From Zopfochytrium polystomum (lineage: Eukaryota; Chytridiomycota; Chytridiomycetes; Chytridiales; Chytridiaceae), in NCBI GenBank assembly GCA_025765615.1, contig JAIVFJ010000437.1, forward strand, positions 1-41,497: a stretch of DNA of 41,497 nucleotides. Direction: 5' to 3'. The position numbers were made by a program, and so were the translations under genes. The notes below the pieces were generated by a model. That model did no database searches, had not been told where the DNA came from, and saw nothing but the letters and a program-made list of their open reading frames with translations. Below, one piece after another: positions 34,196 to 41,497 of the stretch. Each line of letters begins with the position of its first letter. Position 1 is the stretch's first letter.

Positions 34196-35676
34196 TCACC
34201 ACGCAACGCCAGTGAGCGCCCAGTGGTACAAGAACGCGGTGCCAACACCGCCCATCCAGCTGCCAAACGCCCTCACGTCCAGACCGTGGACCAACCCCTC
34301 CATCAGCAGATGCACCGCGAGGTAGTCCCGCATCGCCGCCGCCTGCCCGCGCGTCGGCATCATCCACACCACGCCCACTCCCGTCCACGGGTCCACGTAC
34401 ACTGCCGTCCCGTCGTCGTCACCAACGCCCCCAAACGAGCCTGCGCCGACAGCAACTACCATGGACAGCGCCCGCGCGGCAGCGATAATCCCTCCGGCGC
34501 CGCACCACCCGGCGCGGTCGAGCCCCCCAGTGCCGCCGCCCCGCAGGACGCCACCGGCCCCGACGACCCGCGGCCCGCCGCCGCGCCCCCGGTCCCCCCA
34601 ACCCCCGCCGCTCAGCGCCTCGACGGCCAGGACCCCCAGCGCGCTGCCGACGCCCGCGGCAACCAAGAACGCCAGGACCTCCCACTCGCCACCACCACCA
34701 CCCCCCGTCCTCAACCGCCACACGTCCTCGACCAGCCCCGGCGCCGTGGCATAAAGAACCGCCGCGTTCCCGACCGCGGCGACGGTGCCGGCGTGCACCC
34801 ACGGCGCGACGACCATCGCGGCCAGGTTCCCTCTTCGCAGAGTCGAGTCGAGCGAGAGCTCGCACTGGCGGAGGAGGGTTTGCCCGAGCCGGGTGCGGGT
34901 GAAGCGGTAACGGAGGAGGAGGTAGAGGAGGTGGAGGGCCACGACGGCGAGCGCGAGCGCGGCGGGAAAGTCGAGGGGCGGGAGGGCGAGGGGGAAGAAC
35001 GAGTCTGCGGGCGGGTCTTGCGGGGAGTAAGGGGCCGGGGGTGGGGAGTAGAGGTTGCAGTTGGGGCCTGTGTAGCGGGAGCTTGTGCAGAGGCAGGTTT
35101 CCGGAGCGATGCAGATGCCTTTTGTGATTGATGAGATAGATGTTTCAGCACTACATGCAAGGGTGCGAGTGAGGCCGATAGAAAAGAATGGGTTACCGTG
35201 AACGCATCGAGAGCATTTCGGTGACGCCCACTCTTGGAGTTGCGCAAGCCAGTGGTTTCCATCGTCGAATGTCGGCAGCGGCAGCCACTTGCCCCAAAGC
35301 CCTAAGAAGAGCCGTCGCGCTCTGCCGAACGACGGCTCGATGGACACGATCGAAAACAACCAGTAGTCGTAGAACTTGATCATGTTAACTGCAAACGCGT
35401 TGAGGGAGTTGTTAGTGGTCTGGGATCGGTTGGTTCCCTCACTCACATCGAGCCACCCCCCAACACCGATTCCAAAAACGATCGGGACCGACTCACACAC
35501 GGCACGGAGATCCAGGAGGCGAGGCGGGAGGCAAGGCCCGCTAGGAATCCACCGTTGAACTCTGCAGCTTCGTGCATCGCGCGGAAGAACGAATCGCGGT
35601 CGGGCCGCGACAAGAGCGAGACGCCGGCGACGAAGACGGCTGCGGGAATGAACGAGCGATGTGCCGTCTGCGCCAT
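34196..35676 (-). CDS. EGF-containing rhomboid-like membrane protein, probably inactive
   Basis: Two exons, 35676-35499 and 35388-34196, encode 456 residues. The intron donor is GTGTGA (a GTGAGT two bases on would break the frame), and the acceptor is TTTGCAG. The order is an N-terminal hydrophobic segment (SFIPAAVFVAGVSLLS), a lumenal part with an EGF-like Cys pattern (CSRCVHG...CIAPETCLCTSSRYTGPNC), a Pro-rich spacer, then about six or seven hydrophobic helices. WVHAGTVAAVGNAAVLYATAP followed by GLVED resembles the rhomboid helix-2 H-x3-N-x3 pattern. WCGAGGII sits where active rhomboids have GxSG, and FGSWMGGVGTAF where they have AHxGG. If the alignment is right, both the Ser and the His of the dyad are missing, making it a pseudoprotease of iRhom/derlin-like behaviour. 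The distant match is by eye only; an unrelated multi-pass EGF protein is the alternative. GC-rich, Gly-rich codon use is marked in the last 250 residues. Confidence 0.5.
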
Positions 35677-35721
35677 CGTTGGAAGCTGAAAGAAGGCGAA
35701 CAAATCGCACCAACAGCTGAC
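35677..35721. promoter_or_regulatory. 45-bp gap between divergent start codons
   Basis: The ATG of the rhomboid-like gene (minus, 35676) and that of the CRT10-like gene (plus, 35722) are only 45 bp apart. Either the two share a very compact bidirectional promoter with short or overlapping leaders, or one true start lies further inside its gene. The upstream CRT10 frame stays open into the neighbour, so the start could even be further left. Confidence 0.5.
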
Positions 35722-38456
35722 ATGTCAGACGGCGTCAACGACGTCGTCGTTTTGCACGTGCACGCGGCGGCCCGGTCGGCACGGCTGCACCGGACGCGAC
35801 GGCTGCAGCCGCATCAACCGCGAAATCAGCTTCGTGGCCCGGGCGAAGTCGGCGGCGGAGGTACTAACGGCGAGCTGGATGGCTCCCATTCGGACGACGA
35901 TGCCCAGAGCAGAAGGGATCACGCGGGACCGGGGATCGCAGACGAATCCGACCTTGACGAAGAGGAGCAGGAGGCGGAGGAGGAGGAGGAGGTTACCATT
36001 CTGCAATGTCGACAGTACCTGCAAGGAATCTCGCAATGGTAAACCAACACTCGCCCTCCCCCTTTTTTTTTGTTTGGTGCAAACTAAGGCCGCAGGCTGA
36101 CATTTGGAGGTGCGCGGCAGCCGGCCGTGGCGCATGAACCTCCTCGCCTCGTCGCCGTCTGATCCTAACGTCTTCTTTCTCGCCGTCCTGGACACCATTC
36201 ACTGCTTTCGCATGTTTCGCGGCCTTTCCCAGCCAGAGGCGTTCCACAAAATACCTCCTCCGCCTCGACCAGTTGAGACTCTTTGCAAACTGATGCTCTC
36301 AGGTGAAAAGTTGATGGTTCCCGTTGTATCCTAGCCAATAGCGGCGTCGACCTCGCCAAACTCACCGCGACCGACACGCGCGCCAATAAACGCGATCAAA
36401 TCTGGATTCGTTGGAAGCGACGAAGTTTTGGTCGCCGTTGACGACGACGGTTTCGTCGTGATTCACTTTCCGTCGTCCATCGTCACAAAATCCACACCGC
36501 CAAGCGACGCGGACCTCGCGCTGCGTCCCCCGATAGTCCTCTCAAATAACGGTTCCTCCACATGGGGAATAGCAATTCATCCGTCCTCGCATCTGGTGGC
36601 CGTCAGCGCGAATTCATGGCGCATACGGCTGTTTGATTTACGGTACCGGGGGCGTCTGCAAGGACCCGGTGCGCTTGGTAGTTCTGACGCACAGTCAAGC
36701 CTAGGTGGCGTTGAAACGGCCGAGCTGGTCGGCCACTCGCACAATGTCCCTTGCATCAATTTTACTGACGACGGAAAGTACTTGGGATCTTGCTCGATTG
36801 GTGAGAGACTTTTTGGGCGAAGCACGAGCACGAAAGAATACAGCTGACGGTATATCGCAGACGGAACATGCATAGTCTGGAATGTTCGGACAAGACAGTC
36901 AGTGTCGATTCTTAGCATTGGGGAAGGAATTTTTTGGTAAACGAGCACCGCTCATATCTGCACACCCTCTGAAATCCGTTCATTTCACGTAGGAATTGGC
37001 ACATCCGATTCATCCCTCGCAAACACATCAAAAAGTTCAGCCTCCCTCAGTCCAGAGCGTCGAAAGCCCTTCGCTCGCAGCAGCAGCGGCCCCGCCGCGA
37101 AAGCCCCATGGCACTGTTTGACAGTGAGGCCTCCAGCTTGACCGGGTCAGACGAGGAAGACAACCTCGAACAAGTCGATTTGGACTCAAACGCGGAGTTC
37201 GGACCTGTGGAATCGCCTCTGGGCGCGCCTATGGGCCGAGATAATGGCGGTGAAGAGCACGTCAGCGACAGAGCGACTGCCGAGGAGGCACCCACACCAA
37301 GTGGAGCCGACTGGGCTCGCGACTTTCGCCACATGGACGAGCTTGTTGAGGACGTTTTTTTCGAAGCCGGCGGTTCCGCTTTCGGATCCACTCATGGCGA
37401 CTCGGCGTCCGACGCCGACGCCGACGCCAGTGATTACGAGTCGCCCGCGACGACCGACGCCGGCGCGCGCGTGACTCGAGGCCGCGGCCGGCTCGCCAGC
37501 ATTTCACGGCCAGAAGTAGGCATCGACGACGGACATGATGATTCCGCCTTTGACATTGATGCGCTGATGGATGGAGACGAGAGCAGCAGCACAGACGAAA
37601 GCGGCGACTGGCGCAGCGGTGCGAGCGATGTTTTAATTGACGGAAGCGAAGGCGACGAAGACCGCGGGGACGACGCGTCGTTTCACGAGGCAGAGGCGCT
37701 CGAAAACTCACACTCCGCGTCAGAATCTTCGGAAGACTTTGCGCCAGCGTGGCTAGCGCCAGATCTATCTGGTGCGTTTCGAACGTGGGGCGATGGTTTT
37801 TCTTTAGACTATCTAATCGTTTTCCCCAATCACGAATTCTTCAGGCGATTCGGAAGCGTTTCTGTCGACGACAGTTCTCCGAGCTGACACCGACTTCACC
37901 GACCTTGCCATTTACACGACCGCGCACAGTATCATGTTGTATGATCCAAAGGTTCCGCAAATAGTTTCGCAGATAGAAAACGTGTTTCGGCCATTTTACG
38001 CACGGCTGACGACGTTCTTCGACCGTAAGTTCTTGAATAATCGATCACTTTTGCTAATCCGATTGCAAAAACGGGTGCAGGCATCGCTTTGGTAGAGTTC
38101 ATTCCAGAACTCCACCTCCTCATTGTTGCGTCGCAAGCCGGCGTGACAGCGCTCATCGGATTAAAAATGTGAGAACCCGATGCTTCGCGCTGTGCCCAGC
38201 CAGCAGTCTAACCGGCACACCAAACCGCAGGAACCAGCTGGGTAACCCGCACCTCGAGTTCCAGACCTACCTCCCTGTCGCGGATTACCACCCCTCCCCG
38301 TTGCTGGGCATGTTTGTCAGCCGCCACATCTCGCCGGAACCGTGCCTCACGTATTTCCAGCTGACTCTGCTGGGCCACGACGCAAAGGTATCAAGTTACG
38401 AGATTCGGAGGGGAACCAGTCGGAACGGAATCGCCATTGAGCATTTGGTTTTGTGA
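35722..38456 (+). CDS. CRT10-family WD40-like protein
   Basis: Eight exons: 35722-36038, 36121-36302, 36342-36800, 36861-36936, 36993-37771, 37845-38024, 38081-38168 and 38231-38456. The total is 2,307 nt, or 768 residues, and it is in frame. Introns are short (39-82 nt); CTAAT branch-like motifs precede the acceptors of introns 5 and 6. The N-terminus is basic then acidic. The propeller part has PSDPNVFFLAVLDTIHCF, SGFVGSDEVLVAVDDDG, TWGIAIHPSSHLVAVSANS, LVGHSHNVPCINFTDDGK and SCSIDGTCIVWNVRTRQ. A long acidic, Ser-rich insert follows (about residues 370-600), then FIPELHLLIVASQAGVTALI and YHPSPLLGMFVSRH with YEIRRG at the end. These blocks fit fungal Crt10, which in budding yeast affects ribonucleotide-reductase gene expression and works with the Rtt101 ubiquitin ligase. 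Choosing the acceptor at 36120 avoids an apparent frameshift. The 39-nt second intron is the least certain boundary. Confidence 0.8.
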
Positions 38457-38669
38457 TTGCGCGAGATTACTGATGGAAAACAGCATTTTTGGGCCAAAGT
38501 TGTACTGGGTGTAATCATATTTGTAGAAGAAGAGAGGTTCGGGGTCGTCGGTCAAAGAGGCCGGCAACACTTTTATTACGTGAAGACATGTGATGGCGTT
38601 CTAAAACGCCCGGAGAACGAATGAAGAAGTTGCACAAGATATCAAGGGCAAGAGCAGGTCAAAGTTGGT
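38457..38669. terminator. Short convergent 3' gap between CRT10-like and CSL4 genes
   Basis: Only 213 bp separate the stop codons of these two convergent genes, so their 3' UTRs probably share or overlap this segment. No AATAAA is seen on either strand; polyadenylation signals are not clear. Confidence 0.4.
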
Positions 38670-39884
38670 CTACTTCGGTGTCGCAGATGGCTTGCACATT
38701 TGCGGAAATTCCTTGGTCTTAAAAGGTTGTTCTTCAAGTTAGTGGCTGAGAATCGGTGAGGAGCAACCTCACCAATGTAACTGGGCACATCATCTCCTCC
38801 CAATTGATTGGGAACATTGTGTGGCCTGCGAGCATTGCATGTCGTAGTTGTGGGGGCTGGTGGCGGCTTTCGAGGCCTTACCAGCAGCGCTCTCTGCGAA
38901 GATAACACCCAGCTCGTTCTTTGCCGTCGACAGAAAGTAGGAACGGGAGTCACCTAATGAGATGACTTGTGCCCTACAGAAGGAAACCCAAGAGAATCAA
39001 TTAGTATCGATAATCATCAAACGGCGCGCTGCTCGCCGAGCCACATCCCACCAGAACCGCACTCCACCAAAAAAAAAAAAAAAAAAAAAAAAAGAAAGGG
39101 GTCTCTCACTTTACGATATCCCCAGGTCTGTAGCACTTGTAAATCTGCACCTTGTCCTTCTCCGTGGCGCGCACGTCCTGGACGCGGATGACGCCCTGAA
39201 AGTTTTCCGAGCACGGCACGCCGCCGACGATGAGGATGCTGAGGGTCGCTTGCCGCGGATTGATGCGACTAGGCCGATCACGGTGCTGTCGACTTCGGGG
39301 ATGATGGAAGAGGATTTGAGGTTCGGGGCGCTGACGGTGACGGTGGGGAGCTATGGGATTGTCAGAATTTTTTTTTTTTTTTTTTTTTGTTTTCGGGTTC
39401 CCCCAAGGGCGCGTCCTTACGTCGTCCGACGTCGATGGGGGGAGGATTCGTCGGTATCCCAAGACGGACGCGTATATTCTGTCGTCGCTATTGTTGGTGG
39501 GATTATAACGATCAAGGGGTGGAAAGGCTTTGCTTAGTCCACCGTAACCGCTACCCGAAAGGAATCAAACTTACCGCTCGTACGTCCCCGCGCCAGCTTG
39601 CCGAATCCGTCCGGATTTCAGAGAGAAGCAGCCAAAGGGCAGGTGCAAGAGATGGGGAAAGGGGTTGGGGTTTGTCAGATTTGCTGCAGCCGACCAATAC
39701 CAAAACCGAAAGCGCTTTGGCAGTTGGGCGCCTGTTCATCCTCCTGCGATTGCTCACCCTTGTATTCGTGCGTCATCCCCAGCTCGTCGCCGGGAGTGAC
39801 TGCCGCGTCGGAGTCGGCGTTAGCCAGATCGCCAGTAACCTGCATTGTCACGTCGGCGTCCTGGGCGTTCGCTGATGGTGACAT
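38670..39884 (-). CDS. CSL4: Exosome cap subunit CSL4 (EXOSC1)
   Basis: Seven exons on the minus strand: 39884-39758, 39596-39575, 39487-39421, 39350-39110, 38973-38882, 38825-38773 and 38717-38670. They give about 216 residues if one missing base near 39264-39271 is allowed for. Landmarks in order: VTPGDELG, then the microexon giving AGAGTYER, then [11 protein letters not shown] (N-terminal CSL4 domain); [18 protein letters not shown], then [29 protein letters not shown] and [20 protein letters not shown] (S1 domain); and the C-terminal Zn-ribbon-like [19 protein letters not shown]. The protein binds RNA on top of the nine-subunit exosome ring in nucleus and cytosol and helps link it to Rrp6 and cofactors. 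Exon 2 is just 22 nt, with a CAAG acceptor and GTAAGT donor. Introns 3 and 4 contain A or T homopolymers of 21-25 nt. The start at 39884 is the first ATG in frame. Confidence 0.93.
39069..39093. repeat. Homopolymer (25 nt) inside a CSL4 intron
   Basis: Poly(A) on the plus strand, poly(T) in the sense of CSL4, within its fourth intron (39109-38974). Confidence 0.9.
39368..39388. repeat. Homopolymer (21 nt) inside a CSL4 intron
   Basis: Poly(T) on the plus strand, poly(A) in the sense of CSL4, within its third intron (39420-39351). It has the opposite polarity to the tract in the next intron. Confidence 0.9.
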
Positions 39885-40180
39885 GGACGCAGAAAAAACT
39901 GACAAGAAAGAAACCTGCACCTGCGGCTTGACTATGCCACACCCTCCCTCGCTTCAGGCACAATAGCAGTGCTGCCATTGAGAAAGGCAGGCGTGCCATT
40001 GCCAATTCATCCTTTCCCGGGCTCGTCCTATCTCTCGTAGAGTTAATCTATTCAACTCCATTAAGGAAGGAGATTTATTTGAAAAGGGAAAGCTTTCCGC
40101 TTAGCGGCTCGAATTTCGGTGTTTCGTTTTTCGTCTTTGGACGATTGTCATTCCACAGACCCGTTGGCGGCAACATTCAA
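39885..40180. other. CSL4 promoter side and ankyrin gene 3' flank
   Basis: Just under 300 bp between the CSL4 start and the stop of the ankyrin-array gene, both on the minus strand. It must hold the CSL4 promoter and the ankyrin gene's 3' UTR. No clear element is seen. Confidence 0.5.
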
Positions 40181-41497
40181 TCATCCTTTGCTCCCTTCCT
40201 TCAATAAAAACTTTGCGACTTCCAGATTTCCGCTGATAGACGCGACCTGAAGTGGGGTCGCGTTGTCCGAGTTTTCAGCATCCACGTTCGCTCCATACTG
40301 AACCAGCAGCTTGACGACTCCCAAGTGTCCGATGTGAGAAGCAATGTGGAGCGGAGTCCAGCGATTCACATCCTCTGCATCTACATTGACTCCTTGCCGC
40401 AGTAACCACTCAACCACTTCGATGTGCCCTTCCTTAGATGCAATGAATAGTGGGGTCGCCTTGTCCACATTTTCAGCTTCGCCGTTCGCTCCTGCCTGAT
40501 GCAATCGCTCGACTACCTCCAATAATCCATTTTGAGCGGCAGTGTGAAGGGAGGTCCATGAGCTCGCTTGGTAAGCATTTACATCAGCTCCTCCCTGAAG
40601 CAACCAATCAACTACTTCAACATGTCCATTATGTGACGCAATATAAAGAGGAGTCGCCTTGTCCATATTCGCAGCATTAACGTTCGCTCCATGCCGCAGC
40701 AAGCACTTGATCACTTCCAAATGTCCATTGTCCGATGCCGCATACAGAGGGGTTGCCTTTTTCACATCTGAGTCGTCGACAGTTGCCCCTTGCTGAAGGA
40801 GCCACTCGACCACCTCGGACTGACCCTTCCGCGAAGCAACAAAAAGTGGAGTGGCGTTTTCGCCATCCATGGCGTTTATGTTTGCGCCTAGCTGGAGCAA
40901 ACACTGAATCACTTCCACCTGCCCATTCTGCGAGGCAACGTGGAGGGGAGTTGACTTGCTTGCATTCTTCGCACCCACGTCCGCTCCCTGCTGTAGCAAC
41001 CATTTCACAACCTCCACATTTCCGTGCTCTGCTGCAATGTGCAACGGGGTCGCCTTTTTGACGTTGGGAGCATTCACTTTGGCTCCTTGCTGAACCAGCA
41101 ATTTCACGACTTCAAGGTGTCCATTCTTGGAAGCAACATACAGTGGCGCTTCGCCGTCAACATTCTCTGCGTCCACGTGAGCTCCTTGTTGGAGCAACCA
41201 CTTGACCACCTCCAACTGCCCGTTCTGAGACGCGATATAGAGTGGAGTTGCCTTTGTCCAAAGTTGGGCCTCAATTCCCGCTCGGTGCTGCAGCAACAAC
41301 TTGACAACTTCCAAGTGTCCATTCTGAGAGGCAATATGAAGGGGAGTTGAATTATTCACGTTTTCAACATTCACTTCAGCTCCTTCCTCCAGCAACCACT
41401 GAATGACTTCCGCATGCCCATTCTTTGACGCAACGTACAGCGGGGTCGCCCCTTTCGCATTCGGTGCCTCAATTTTCGCTCCGTGTCGAACCAACAG
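40181..41497 (-). CDS. Ankyrin-repeat array protein, 5' end outside the window
   Basis: An open minus-strand frame of at least 437 residues with no intron runs off the right edge; the stop TGA is at 40183-40181. It consists of about 13 ankyrin repeats of exactly 33 residues with a tight consensus, x-KATPLYIASxNGHLEVVKWLLQQGAxVdAeN. Individual repeats alternate TPLYVAS/TPLHIAS, and several carry conserved GANVDAEN turns. The array ends 2-3 residues after the last helix (LKEGSKG), so the last repeat is the C-terminus. Such arrays bind proteins; whether an effector domain (kinase, F-box, NACHT and so on) lies upstream cannot be seen. The high similarity between repeats points to recent internal duplication or gene conversion. 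Confidence 0.9.
   Translation of the reverse strand: MLVRHGAKIEAPNAKGATPLYVASKNGHAEVIQWLLEEGAEVNVENVNNSTPLHIASQNGHLEVVKLLLQHRAGIEAQLWTKATPLYIASQNGQLEVVKWLLQQGAHVDAENVDGEAPLYVASKNGHLEVVKLLVQQGAKVNAPNVKKATPLHIAAEHGNVEVVKWLLQQGADVGAKNASKSTPLHVASQNGQVEVIQCLLQLGANINAMDGENATPLFVASRKGQSEVVEWLLQQGATVDDSDVKKATPLYAASDNGHLEVIKCLLRHGANVNAANMDKATPLYIASHNGHVEVVDWLLQGGADVNAYQASSWTSLHTAAQNGLLEVVERLHQAGANGEAENVDKATPLFIASKEGHIEVVEWLLRQGVNVDAEDVNRWTPLHIASHIGHLGVVKLLVQYGANVDAENSDNATPLQVASISGNLEVAKFLLKEGSKG

Noticed and set aside
34223..35131. Plus-strand 302-codon frame opposite the rhomboid-like gene
   Set aside because: Pro/Arg/Glu-rich antisense shadow; the minus strand has a continuous frame with hydrophobic helices and an EGF-like Cys pattern.
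36096..36150. Apparent frameshift at the second exon of the CRT10-like gene
   Set aside because: It disappears when the acceptor at 36120 is used instead of the one at 36095, giving a continuous frame.
1..41497. CRISPR arrays, bacterial operons, phage or viral genes, rRNA genes
   Set aside because: None seen; all simple repeats are microsatellites without spacers, and the gene structure is that of spliced eukaryotic genes.

Overview
The window is nuclear DNA of a eukaryote, most likely a zoosporic (chytrid-type) fungus. Genes are on both strands, mostly a few hundred bases to about 2 kb apart, and carry many short GT-AG introns (about 39-230 nt, several with CTAAC/CTAAT-like branch sites). 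The fungal assignment rests on a CRT10-family WD40 protein, tandem WSC wall-binding modules, an AVT3-type vacuolar amino-acid transporter and an MRP-type ABC transporter. The chytrid assignment rests on a 'WWKxSGL' helical-repeat protein of a kind I associate with chytrid genomes; it is an inference and no marker gene is present to fix the genus.

Layout. 1-2677: microsatellite-rich DNA holding a decayed fragment (about 1551-1990) of the gene that follows. 2678-6619 (+): a large protein joining an N-terminal hydrophobic exon, a class-3-lipase-like domain whose nucleophile motif reads GQGLGG (no serine), and a C-terminal P-loop GTPase. 8169-10105 (-): membrane-anchored M28 zinc aminopeptidase. 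10679-11779 (+): ARPC4 of the Arp2/3 complex, whose first coding exon is only the ATG. 13174-18138 (-): nine-exon ABCC/MRP transporter. 19949-21026 (+): chytrid-type repeat protein. 23289-29282 (+): secreted propeller/Ig-like/five-WSC wall protein. 30582-33296 (+): AVT3/SLC36-type transporter. 34196-35676 (-): EGF plus rhomboid-like membrane protein that seems to lack catalytic residues, divergent by 45 bp from 35722-38456 (+), an eight-exon CRT10-like protein. 38670-39884 (-): exosome cap subunit CSL4, with a 22-nt microexon. 40181-41497 (-): ankyrin array running off the window edge.

Together this is mostly an ordinary housekeeping neighbourhood (actin nucleation, exosome, vacuolar transport, peptidase, ABC export) with a few lineage-specific genes (pseudolipase-GTPase, WSC wall protein, chytrid repeat protein, ankyrin array). 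There is no operon-like logic.

Caution: single-base frame breaks interrupt five otherwise coherent genes (lipase-GTPase, chytrid repeat, WSC, AVT3, CSL4), while M28, ARPC4, MRP, CRT10-like and rhomboid-like read cleanly. Because CSL4 is normally essential, assembly indels are the simplest explanation, but most of the breaks are +1 and this deserves a check. All exon boundaries are read by eye from splice motifs, reading-frame continuity and remembered family motifs; no search was run.
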